DNA of 34,253 bases from NCBI GenBank assembly GCA_015654985.1, contig JAATFW010000082.1, positions 1 to 34,253 on the forward strand. The letters run 5' to 3'. Origin of the DNA: Sphingobacteriales bacterium. Its GTDB lineage: Bacteria > Bacteroidota > Bacteroidia > Sphingobacteriales > Sphingobacteriaceae. The position numbers were made by a program, and so were the translations under genes. The notes beneath the pieces were generated by a model that worked only from the letters and a program-made list of their open reading frames with translations, was not told the DNA's origin and made no database searches. Below are positions 16,416-24,811 of this stretch, one piece after another; the first letter of the stretch is position 1, and each line of letters starts with the position of its first letter.

Positions 16416-19400
16416 TTATGCAGCGGGAGCGTCAATCCTTTTCACTTCATCTTTTCCCAGGACCCGTTTAAACCAGTTTTTCATATGTACATGGATGATA
16501 TATAAACAGGGCACCAGGATGAGGGTGATAATGGTTGCAAATCCAAGTCCAAAGATCATTGTCCATGCTAAAGGGCCCCAAAAGGCCACATTATCACCTC
16601 CAAAGTGAATGTGCGGCGATAAATGAGTAAACATGCCTATAAAATCGATATTGAAACCAACAGCTAATGGTATTAACCCTAATATAGCTGCAGTAGCGGT
16701 TAATAGTACGGGTGTCATCCGGGTGTGCCCGGCTTCAACTACAGCATCGTGGAGATTTGCTCCCTGTTCTATCAGCATATCGGTAAACTCAACCAGCAGA
16801 ATTCCGTTTCGCACTACCACACCTGCCAGGGCAATAATACCAACCCCGGTCATTACAATTGAGATAGACATACCAAAGATGCTTACACCCAACAAAACAC
16901 CAATAATGCTGAAGAATATCTCACTGATGATAATAAATGTTTTTCCGATCGAGTTAAACTGGATCATCAGTACAATTAAAATCAATCCGAATGAGGCGGC
17001 AAGGGCACTCAGCAGGAAGCTGGCGGCTTCCTGCTGATCTTCCTGGCCGCCGCCCTGCCTGATGATGATATCATCCGACTTTTTAAAAGTTCTGATAGCC
17101 TGTAAAATATGAGCATTCACTTCGTTCGCATTATATGGCTTAATAACGCTGGAGCCTAAAGTTAATACTCTTCGTTGCTGCTTTCGTTTGATGTTACTGT
17201 AGGTATTAGTATATCTTACATCTGTAAAGGCAGATATGGGTACCTGGCGGATTGCCCCGCCGGTTGCTATATCCCTGAACGTTATCTTCATATTGCGCAT
17301 GGCGTCAATATCGCTCCGCTGACTTTCAAGAGCCCTGACCTTTATCTGGTAGTCATCTTCCTTTGTATTTCTGAAGTCACCCGCCTTCGCACCGAAGATA
17401 GCTGTACCCAGGGCCTGACTTATTTGCGAACTGGAGATGCCTTCTCTGTTGGCCCTTTCACGGTCTATGTCAAAAACGATCTCAGGTTTATCACTTTGTA
17501 CATCGGCGATTAAATTTTCAATCCCGGCGATGTTTTGGTTTGCGATATATGCTTTCAATCGGTTACCGGTTCGAACCAATGAATCTAAATTATCCCCTAT
17601 AATTTCAATACTGATATCTTTTTGTACCGGCGGACCGCTGTTTTCCTGGGCTACAGCAATCTTTACCCCCGGAACGCCCTGTACTGCCTCACGGATTCTG
17701 GCAAGCACTGCTTTGGTATCTTTGCCGTTTCGCTTTCCAAATTCCACGAAGGCAACTGTTACTTTGCCTTTGTTAGGGTAATCGCCCTGATCTTCATCCT
17801 GCGGATCTGTTACGCCCTTGGTGACGTTTGATATGATTGATGATACAATATCTTTATCCGGCTCGACTGCCTGGGCTACACGCATTTCCAGTTTTTGGGT
17901 GACCATGTTGGTGGTGGCCTGGTCGGTACCAATCGGCATAGTGATATAGACATATGCAAAATTGGGGTCGCCCGAAGGGAAGAACTCAACCTTGGGTGAG
18001 CGTACCATCATGAACAGGATGGTTAATACAAACAGCACAACGGTGCCAACTAAAATGGTTCCTGGTCTTCTGACTGCTTTTTCAAGCAGGCCTGCATACC
18101 ATTGCTGAAAGCGCGGCCACACGTTATTCTGAAACTTATCAATTGTTCTTAATAATACAAAATGATTCAGGAGATAAAGAATGATGGCCAGAATCATAAA
18201 GTTACCCACCCCCACGTTAATGAAATATCCGGCTACGGTAATGACTACTAAATAAAGAAGCGTTCTCTTTACCTTTTTATCGAACTTTGGGTGGTCGTGT
18301 TCTCCTTCGGTATGTGGTTTCATAAAATCGACCGCAAATACCGGATTAATGATATAGGCAACAACCAGAGACGCCAGCAACGTAATGATCAGCGTTATGG
18401 GCAGAAAGAACATGAAATGTCCGATCAGGCTATTCCAGAATGCCAGGGGAACAAAGGGCGCAAGGGTGGTCATGGTGCCTGAAAATACCGGAAGGAAGAC
18501 CTCGCCTGCGGCCATTTTTGCAGCCTGCTTAATTGAAACAGCTCCGTTAGCAAATATCCTGTGGGTATTTTCTATTACCACGATCGCGTCGTCTACTACA
18601 ATACCGAGGGCAAGGAGGAAGGAGAAAAGCACGATCATGTTGAGCGTAAAGCCAATAGCCGGCATGATCAGGAAGGCAATAAAGCAGGATAACGGAACCG
18701 ACAGTGCCACAAAAAGGGCATTGGTGGTACCCATAAAAAACATGAGGATAACCGTTACCAATATAAAACCAATGATAATGGTATTGATCAGATCGTTAAG
18801 AGTTGTCCTGGTTTTGTCTGATTGGTCGCCCGTTACCGTAATGGCAAGGCCTTTTGGAAAAGTTGTTTTTTGTTTTTGAACGATTAATTCATTTATCTTA
18901 TCAGAGGCCTCTATCAGGTTTTCACCTGCACGTTTACTGATGTTTAAAGTAATAACATTTTTAAACTCTTTTTTGTCGGGCGTTTTTAACCTGGCATAGC
19001 TTTCCTGCTCTAAAAAGGAATCTTTGATTTCGGCAATGTCGCGCAGGTAAACAGCCTGGCCTTTCGGGTTCCTGATTGCCATGGCGGCAACCTCATCCGC
19101 ACTTTTGAAATCCTGCTTAATATCGATGCTGCGGCGTATTCCGTCGGTTTTAATAGTACCGGCCGAAGTCAGGATATTTTCATTGACGACAGCCTGGATA
19201 ATATCATTAAAGCTCACCTGCGCCGCGGCCATTTTATTAAGGTCGACATTCACCTGGATTTCGGGTGTTAAGGCGCCCACCTCTTCAACCTTTGAAATTT
19301 CCTTAAAGCTTTCGATCTCATCCTTCAGAACGTCTGCGTATTCTTTAAGCTTCTTCAGATCGTAATCTCCGGATATGTTGATATACAGGATAGGTAAATC

Positions 19401-19832
19401 GGCGACGTTGATATCCGAGATTACAGATTCTTTCAGGTTATTGTCGTTCTGAGGCAAATCCTGTGTCGCTTTATCCACGGCGTCTTTTACATCAATCTTT
19501 GCATCTTTAATCTTAACGTTGGCATTAAATTCGGCTGTGATAATGGATACATTTTGTACTGAGTTTGAAGTAACTTTTTTAAGCCCTTTTAATGATTTTA
19601 ACTGCTTTTCAATTTGCCTGGTTACCAGGTTTTCAATATTTTCAGGGGATTGCCCGGCAAATGTGGTAGTAATAAATACTTTAGATTGCGCAATATCCGG
19701 AAAATTTTCCTTGGGTAAATTATAATAGCTGACCAGTCCGAGTACCGATACCAGAAATATCAGCACGTAAATAGCCGTTTTGTTATTGATGGCCCAGCTC
19801 GAGGGGCCAAACTCCTTTTGCAAATCCTTCAT
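16416..19832 (-). CDS. RND efflux pump inner-membrane permease with extra helices
   Basis: An 1138-aa proton-driven exporter of the AcrB-like superfamily. An N-terminal helix (about 20-38) leads to the first periplasmic porter block (PKENFPDIAQSKVFITTTFAG). Helices 2-6 contain LALGIVVDDAIVVIENTHRIF, with Asp414 and Asp415 matching the AcrB proton-relay pair 407/408. A second porter block and helices 8-12 follow (GVVVRNGILLVEFTDML, MTPVLLTATAAILGLIPLA). Between the halves, about residues 505-570, is a His-rich segment (HTEGEHDHP) and two extra hydrophobic stretches that AcrB lacks. It is the last gene of a tolC-hlyD-RND operon, 24 nt after the adaptor. It belongs to the general efflux permease group; substrate not predictable. 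Confidence 0.93.
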   Translation of the reverse strand: MKDLQKEFGPSSWAINNKTAIYVLIFLVSVLGLVSYYNLPKENFPDIAQSKVFITTTFAGQSPENIENLVTRQIEKQLKSLKGLKKVTSNSVQNVSIITAEFNANVKIKDAKIDVKDAVDKATQDLPQNDNNLKESVISDINVADLPILYINISGDYDLKKLKEYADVLKDEIESFKEISKVEEVGALTPEIQVNVDLNKMAAAQVSFNDIIQAVVNENILTSAGTIKTDGIRRSIDIKQDFKSADEVAAMAIRNPKGQAVYLRDIAEIKDSFLEQESYARLKTPDKKEFKNVITLNISKRAGENLIEASDKINELIVQKQKTTFPKGLAITVTGDQSDKTRTTLNDLINTIIIGFILVTVILMFFMGTTNALFVALSVPLSCFIAFLIMPAIGFTLNMIVLFSFLLALGIVVDDAIVVIENTHRIFANGAVSIKQAAKMAAGEVFLPVFSGTMTTLAPFVPLAFWNSLIGHFMFFLPITLIITLLASLVVAYIINPVFAVDFMKPHTEGEHDHPKFDKKVKRTLLYLVVITVAGYFINVGVGNFMILAIILYLLNHFVLLRTIDKFQNNVWPRFQQWYAGLLEKAVRRPGTILVGTVVLFVLTILFMMVRSPKVEFFPSGDPNFAYVYITMPIGTDQATTNMVTQKLEMRVAQAVEPDKDIVSSIISNVTKGVTDPQDEDQGDYPNKGKVTVAFVEFGKRNGKDTKAVLARIREAVQGVPGVKIAVAQENSGPPVQKDISIEIIGDNLDSLVRTGNRLKAYIANQNIAGIENLIADVQSDKPEIVFDIDRERANREGISSSQISQALGTAIFGAKAGDFRNTKEDDYQIKVRALESQRSDIDAMRNMKITFRDIATGGAIRQVPISAFTDVRYTNTYSNIKRKQQRRVLTLGSSVIKPYNANEVNAHILQAIRTFKKSDDIIIRQGGGQEDQQEAASFLLSALAASFGLILIVLMIQFNSIGKTFIIISEIFFSIIGVLLGVSIFGMSISIVMTGVGIIALAGVVVRNGILLVEFTDMLIEQGANLHDAVVEAGHTRMTPVLLTATAAILGLIPLAVGFNIDFIGMFTHLSPHIHFGGDNVAFWGPLAWTMIFGLGFATIITLILVPCLYIIHVHMKNWFKRVLGKDEVKRIDAPAA

Positions 19833-19856
19833 TGCAGATGAATTTTTTAATTGTGT

Positions 19857-20963
19857 TTAATTACCTGACTGTATCACTTTAATTCTGTTGCCATCTTCGA
19901 GATCGCTTGCGCCGTCGGTTATCAGTTTATCGCCGGCAGTTAAACCTGAAAGTATTTCGGATATGCCTCCGTAAGTAGCCCCAACCTTTACATTTTTACG
20001 CCTGGCAAGGCCCTTGTCTGCAACATATACATAATCCCCCTGCTCTGATTTCTGAATGGACTTTACAGGTATGCTGATAGCCTCTTTACGCTGATAGTTT
20101 ACAATCTGTAAAAGAGCAGTCATGTTAGGCCGTATTGTTTTACTTGCAGGCAGCCTGGCTTCCACAGCAAAACTGCGGGACGTAGGGTCGATCACTTTTG
20201 CTGCAAAAGTAATCTTTGCGTTTAACGAATCGGGAGCATCCGGCACCAGAATTTTGACTACATCTCCGGTGCTTATCTGGCTGCCGTATGATTCAGGAAC
20301 GTCAGCTTTTACTTTTAATTTATCGGCGTTCACAATGCGGATACCGGTGCTGCCCGGAGCTGCTGTCTGTCCCAGTTTCAAATCCATCTGATCAACGGAA
20401 CCACTTATTGGAGAAACAATGCGGTACATATCACTTTGCTGACGCAATGCCGCAACTTGTTTTTGCAAGCTTTCCATGTTGGTTTTCGCCTGTAAAAACT
20501 GCACTTCTGTACCAATCTTTTGATCCCAAAGATTTTTCTGACGCTGAAACAGGGTCCTTGCTAAACTGGCCTGAGCTTCAGCCTGAGCAATATTCTGTTT
20601 CAAAACACTATTATCAAGCTGTGCCAGTACCTGGCCCTTTCCAACATGATCACCCGCTTTCACATTAATAGCAGTAATTGTACCCTGCATTTGCGGGTAA
20701 GCCATCACGTTATCCTGTGCGTCAATTTTCCCCTGTATTTGCACATAGTTGGTAAACAGGCCGGGTTTGATCTCAACAACGTTTACATCCGATGATTTCG
20801 AAGAATCCTGTCCGCCAACCTGGGCTTGCAGCTTAGTAATTTTCGTATTCAGGTCCGATTGTTGTTTTAAAAGGTCCGCCAGTTCAGCCTTTTTATCTTT
20901 TGGTTTATTTGTGCAGGCTGCCAATAGTACAAGGCCGCTTAGTGCAAGTATTTTTATTCTCAT
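19857..20963 (-). CDS. RND periplasmic adaptor (membrane fusion) lipoprotein
   Basis: A 368-aa HlyD/AcrA-type adaptor. The frame opens at 21038, but ATG at 20963 yields a proper lipoprotein signal (MRIKILALSGLVLLAAC, Cys17), so that start is chosen. Next are a short coiled coil (KKAELADLLKQQSDLNTKITKLQAQ), the lipoyl half-motif (GTITAINVKAGDHVGKGQVLAQLDN), an alpha hairpin (IAQAEAQASLARTLFQRQKN), the second lipoyl half (YRIVSPISGSVDQMDLKLGQ), beta-barrel and membrane-proximal domains (ISEILSGLTAGDKLITDGA). It would link the RND permease to TolC. It starts 58 nt after the tolC stop. Complete. Confidence 0.92.
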   Translation of the reverse strand: MRIKILALSGLVLLAACTNKPKDKKAELADLLKQQSDLNTKITKLQAQVGGQDSSKSSDVNVVEIKPGLFTNYVQIQGKIDAQDNVMAYPQMQGTITAINVKAGDHVGKGQVLAQLDNSVLKQNIAQAEAQASLARTLFQRQKNLWDQKIGTEVQFLQAKTNMESLQKQVAALRQQSDMYRIVSPISGSVDQMDLKLGQTAAPGSTGIRIVNADKLKVKADVPESYGSQISTGDVVKILVPDAPDSLNAKITFAAKVIDPTSRSFAVEARLPASKTIRPNMTALLQIVNYQRKEAISIPVKSIQKSEQGDYVYVADKGLARRKNVKVGATYGGISEILSGLTAGDKLITDGASDLEDGNRIKVIQSGN

Positions 20964-21021
20964 CTTTATGTTTGATTTATAAGGATTATTGATCTTTAAA
21001 TTCGTATCCGCGGTTATAGGG

Positions 21022-22443
21022 TCAATTAATTCTTCCATAAGCCTGATCCAGGTTAACTTTGCTGATCAGGGCATCATATAAGGCCTGAATATATTGGTTG
21101 TCGGCATTTTCTAAAGCTGTTTGAGCCTGTGTAACTTCAATGCTGGAACCCACACCCTGCTGGTATTTTATTTTTGTTACCCGTAATACCTCCTGGGCTA
21201 ACTCGCGGCTGCGTTTCTGATTGTTGAGCGATTGAATACCGTTCTGGTAGGTGATCCGTGAAGCACTTGCCTGAAGGCTTAACCCGTTCTTTAAGCTGAC
21301 TAAATCATTCTGAGCTTTTAATACATTAATTTCTGATTGCTTAACCTGGTATTTGCGTTGAAACCCATTAAATATTGGGACATTTAGTTTAACTCCTACG
21401 TATGTCGAAGGATAATTTGTATTATACAATTCGCTTATGCTATTGCTTTGAAACAAGGCAGAAGTATTGCCAAAAGCAACAAGTGAAGGATAATATTGGG
21501 ACCTTTTGCGTTTTAAGTCCAACTGGTTAAGCTTTGCAGACGTTTCAAGTAAATTGAATTCAATGCGCTTATGATAAAAGCTGGTATCAACAGATGTTTC
21601 TGCAATATTCTGGTCAAGCTTTATATCTTCCAGCTTGTCTGTTAACCTGAGATCCTTTTCAATGGGCATTCCCATTTGGAATTTCAACATCTCATAATTT
21701 AATACCAGGAGACGTACTACGTTTTCGCGGGTAGTTACCAGGTTATTGTATTGAACCTCTAAACGCTGAACATCGATTTTTTCTACAAATCCTTGCTTGT
21801 TTTGCTGGGTAGTTTCGTCTAACTGTTGTTTGAGCTGTTTAATATTGGCATTCAGCAGATTGATTTGCTCATTGCTTACCAGTACCTGGTAATAGGCCTT
21901 GGTTACATTAACATTTGCCTGGATTTTGGTCCGCACGAGGGAACGCTGCGATAACTCCTTATATGTTTTAGATGCCTGCAGTCCCACAAGGTAACTGCCG
22001 TCAAATAAAATCTGGTTAACATCCAGGCCAAAGTTCGTTGAATATTTTTGATTCAGACTTACCGATTGATAACCGCCTGCCCCGGCCGGGACCTGGGTAA
22101 TTGTTTCGCCGTTTCCGTCTTTAACTTTTTCGTTAATTAATACGCCATATATTGCAGGTGAAATAAAATCGGGAAACAAGATCTGAGGGATCTTTAAATA
22201 ATCCTGAAAAGAAGCAGAACCACTAATTTGCGGCAGACCAATTCCAATTGTTTCTTTTACCTTATATTCTGCACTTTTAGTATCCAGGATTGCATTTTGT
22301 ACAGAATCCTGATGCAGGTAAGCATAGTTAATACAATCGGCCAGACTGAAATTATAAGGTTGAGCGGACGGCGCTGTTTGCTGTGCCGCACCGTTGACGG
22401 TGAAGAGTGTTAAACATGCACCAAATAAAAATAAATTTTTCAT
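21022..22443 (-). CDS. TolC-family outer-membrane efflux channel
   Basis: A 473-aa protein with a signal peptide (MKNLFLFGACLTLFTVNGAAQ) and two repeats of the outer-membrane efflux protein fold: YNFSLADCINYAYLHQDSVQNA opens the first and the QLDLKRKRSQYYPSLVAFG block (about 303-321) the second. Long helical coiled-coil stretches and a closing QTALENADNQYIQALYDALISKVNLDQAYG complete it. TolC trimers form the exit duct for tripartite pumps. First gene of the three-gene minus-strand operon; its promoter must lie in 22444-22726, where no exact -7 box was found. No local regulator gene accompanies it. Confidence 0.92.
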   Translation of the reverse strand: MKNLFLFGACLTLFTVNGAAQQTAPSAQPYNFSLADCINYAYLHQDSVQNAILDTKSAEYKVKETIGIGLPQISGSASFQDYLKIPQILFPDFISPAIYGVLINEKVKDGNGETITQVPAGAGGYQSVSLNQKYSTNFGLDVNQILFDGSYLVGLQASKTYKELSQRSLVRTKIQANVNVTKAYYQVLVSNEQINLLNANIKQLKQQLDETTQQNKQGFVEKIDVQRLEVQYNNLVTTRENVVRLLVLNYEMLKFQMGMPIEKDLRLTDKLEDIKLDQNIAETSVDTSFYHKRIEFNLLETSAKLNQLDLKRKRSQYYPSLVAFGNTSALFQSNSISELYNTNYPSTYVGVKLNVPIFNGFQRKYQVKQSEINVLKAQNDLVSLKNGLSLQASASRITYQNGIQSLNNQKRSRELAQEVLRVTKIKYQQGVGSSIEVTQAQTALENADNQYIQALYDALISKVNLDQAYGRIN

Positions 22444-22726
22444 GTGTAATGAATTGTATAATAGGGTTTTCTGTACTTGGCGACATTAATGCTGCGGTCG
22501 ATAGTATTCGCTTTTAATGTGAAGACGATTGAGCCGGAAAGATATTTTAAAAAAAGACAAAATGTTTTAACATATATTTATATAAGGTTCTTCATTGTTT
22601 TTCTATCAGATTTTTATATTCATCTAAAACTTCATAGCCCTTTGGTGTACATATTACTGCCGGGTGAGCAGGTGTAAGTGGCAATATGAACAGCGCTTTT
22701 CATGAATATCATGTTAAATATACTGC
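22444..22726. other. AT-rich intergenic region ahead of the tolC operon
   Basis: This region holds the tolC promoter by position. Seen: a dyad ATGTT-TT-AACAT (22562-22573), a spaced pair ACATTAA/TTAATGT, and a short minus-strand frame from TTG 22684 to TGA 22592 (30 codons) whose product reads protein-like in its second half (ICTPKGYEVLDEYKNLIEK). That frame lacks an ATG and may be a gene remnant. Nothing else was recognised. Confidence 0.3.
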
Positions 22727-22891
22727 TTATCGGTCTTTTTGATATGCTTTTCCTAAACAGTAGATCGCGGCGCCTCCTAACAGGCCGGAAAATATTGAAT
22801 TAACTGTTTTATCAAGATGAAGAGACCCTCTGGTAAAAAAAAATACTACAGATATAATTAAAACGATAATTAAGGGTAAGAACCTTTTCAT
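22727..22891 (-). CDS. Small membrane protein (54 aa), unknown
   Basis: ATG at 22891 to TAA at 22727 encodes 54 residues: a strongly hydrophobic helix after MKRF (residues 5-20), the polar stretch TRGSLHLDKTVNS, a second Gly-rich hydrophobic segment (IFSGLLGGAAIYCLGKAY) and a basic end (QKDR). Two short helices with positive ends suggest a genuine inner-membrane miniprotein. It lies 35 nt downstream of poxB on the same strand and could be part of that transcript. I do not recognise the family. The codon pattern and hydrophobic symmetry favour a real gene, but its shortness keeps confidence moderate. Confidence 0.45.
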   Translation of the reverse strand: MKRFLPLIIVLIISVVFFFTRGSLHLDKTVNSIFSGLLGGAAIYCLGKAYQKDR

Positions 22892-22926
22892 GAAACAAAC
22901 ATAATAAATATATATCCGGGACCGAT

Positions 22927-24663
22927 CTATAATATTTCAGAAAGATGCTTATAGTTCGACTTTATAATAGCTACAACTTCATTCACCTTGCCGTTAAACA
23001 TCATCTTCGTCATGGCAGTGGCAAAGCCTTTCATTTGATCGAAATTAGCTTTTGGAGGCATGGCCAATGCATTTGGATCGGTAAGGATATTTACAAGGGC
23101 AGGACCATTATGAGCCAGGGCCATTTCAATAGCAGTATCTGCTTCGCGCGGCGTATGGGCAGAGAAGCCTTTGATTCCCATAGATTCGGCAACGGCTGCA
23201 AAATCAGTATTAGACATATCTGTTTGCCAGTCTGGTAATCCTGCAACTTCCATTTCGAGTTTTACCATACCAAGAGACCGGTTGTTAAATACCATTAATT
23301 TAACAGGAAGCTGGTATTGAACAATAGTGGCAAGGTCGCCGAGCATCATGGATAATCCTCCGTCTCCGCATAAAGCAATTACCTGGGTCTCCGGTCTTGC
23401 AAATGCTGCACCTATAGCTTGCGGCATAGCATTGGCCATCGATCCATGGTTCCATGACCCTAACATTTCCCGCTTTCCTGTGGCATCCAGATATCGTGCT
23501 CCCCATACACATGACATTCCGGTATCAACAGTAAAGATGGCATCGTCAGCCGCCTTTTTATTAATTACAGAACAAACATACTCTGGATGAATCAAATCGG
23601 TTTCTCCGGGATCCTCTACATATACCTGTATGGCTTTCTTTACTTTGGAATAAAACTCAAGCTGGTCTTTCAAAAATCCATCGTCCTGTTTTTCATGTAA
23701 TAAGGGAAGTAAGCTTTCTATCGTATCTTTTATAGTTCCTCCAAAACCCAGCGTCACTTTTGCCCGGCGGCCAATTACCTCTGGCTTGGCATCGACCTGT
23801 ATGATTTTGCAATGTTTGGGAAGAAAATTAGCATAAGGAAAGTCTGTCCCCAGTAAGATCAGCAAATCACATTCCTGCATGGCGTTATATGCAGAAGGAA
23901 GACCAAGCAAGCCTGTCATTCCTACTTCAAATGGATTATGATGCTGTATATACATTTTTCCACGGAAGGAATAGCCTACAGGCGCTTTTATTTTTTCAGC
24001 AAGTGCAACAACTTCGTCATGGGCAGCTCTGCAGCCTATCCCGCAAAAAATAGTTGTTTTTTTGCTTTCATTTACAAGTTCTGCAAATTGCTGAAGGTCA
24101 GAATCTGACGGCCGCATTACCGCTGTGCCCGGAAAAGCCCTGGTTGCCGCTACACTTTCTACAGCTTCCATTGCTGCCAGATCGCCGGGAAACCCGATTA
24201 CGGAAACGCCCTTTTTATGATATGCATGTTGTAATGCCTGCTGCATCATCCGGGGGAACTGAACAGGGGTAGTGGCCAGTACATTGTAGCAACTGCAGTC
24301 ATCAAAAAGCTTAATGGTATTTGTCTCCTGGAAATAATCTGTTCCGAATTCGCTGGACGGGCAGGTAGAAGCGATCGCAATAACAGGGGCTCCTGAACGA
24401 TGAGCATCGTAAAGACCATTGATAAGATGAACATGTCCCGGCCCGGAACTTCCTGCGCAGCAAGCCAATCCCTCAAGTTCTGCTTCTGCGCCGGCAGCAT
24501 AAGCTCCGGCTTCCTCGTGCCTTACATGGACCCAGTCAATTTTTCCGCTTCGTCTTACTGCATCATTTACTTCGTTTAAACTGTCACCTGTTACTGCATA
24601 GATCCGTTTAACTCCTGCATCTATGAGCATTTCTACTAATTGTTCTGCAACCTTCTTTGCCAT
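22927..24663 (-). CDS. poxB: ThDP-dependent pyruvate oxidase/dehydrogenase, PoxB-type
   Basis: A 578-aa enzyme close in length and motif spacing to E. coli PoxB (572 aa), which oxidises pyruvate to acetate and CO2 and passes electrons to membrane quinone using ThDP and FAD. Seen: AGVKRIYAVTGDSLN (17-30), the catalytic Glu region RHEE (48-51), GSSGPGHVHLINGLYDAHR, the ThDP/Mg motif GDG (433-435) ending in NN at 460-461, and a C-terminal stretch NGKVNEVVAIIKSNY aligning with PoxB's membrane-binding tail. Bacteroidota use menaquinone, so that is the likely acceptor here. Monocistronic or with the small protein downstream; 148 nt separate it from the MscS gene, with the shared element at 24772-24806 inside. 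Acetolactate synthase is less likely because of the C-terminal tail and the RHEE context. Confidence 0.9.
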   Translation of the reverse strand: MAKKVAEQLVEMLIDAGVKRIYAVTGDSLNEVNDAVRRSGKIDWVHVRHEEAGAYAAGAEAELEGLACCAGSSGPGHVHLINGLYDAHRSGAPVIAIASTCPSSEFGTDYFQETNTIKLFDDCSCYNVLATTPVQFPRMMQQALQHAYHKKGVSVIGFPGDLAAMEAVESVAATRAFPGTAVMRPSDSDLQQFAELVNESKKTTIFCGIGCRAAHDEVVALAEKIKAPVGYSFRGKMYIQHHNPFEVGMTGLLGLPSAYNAMQECDLLILLGTDFPYANFLPKHCKIIQVDAKPEVIGRRAKVTLGFGGTIKDTIESLLPLLHEKQDDGFLKDQLEFYSKVKKAIQVYVEDPGETDLIHPEYVCSVINKKAADDAIFTVDTGMSCVWGARYLDATGKREMLGSWNHGSMANAMPQAIGAAFARPETQVIALCGDGGLSMMLGDLATIVQYQLPVKLMVFNNRSLGMVKLEMEVAGLPDWQTDMSNTDFAAVAESMGIKGFSAHTPREADTAIEMALAHNGPALVNILTDPNALAMPPKANFDQMKGFATAMTKMMFNGKVNEVVAIIKSNYKHLSEIL

Positions 24664-24771
24664 TTTATAAATTTTGCTGGTTATATAAGATTAGAAGATT
24701 CTGGCCTATTTGTTTTAGTTTTTTTATAATACAGTTTTGGGTTGGGTTAAAAGTTGTGGTTGCCGGGGTTT

Positions 24772-24806
24772 TTGTTTTATAAAAATGTAATAAGTCATTT
24801 TATCTT
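24772..24806 (-). repeat. Shared intergenic element, copy 1 (ahead of poxB)
   Basis: On the minus strand this reads AAGAT, then AAAATGACTTATTACATTTT, then a short A-rich end. It matches copy 2 (27317-27350) with three substitutions and one small indel. Its core contains the spaced dyad AAATG/CATTT. It begins 5 nt beyond the MscS stop and lies 109-143 nt upstream of the poxB start, consistent with a regulatory site. Confidence 0.5.
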
Positions 24807-24811
24807 TAACT

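Noticed and set aside
20964-21038. Longer N-terminus for the RND adaptor
   Set aside because: The extra 25 residues precede a complete lipoprotein signal starting at 20963 and overlap the tolC stop.
22477-22677. 66-aa plus-strand frame upstream of tolC
   Set aside because: Lies in the tolC promoter region with no RBS or family resemblance; AT-rich noise.
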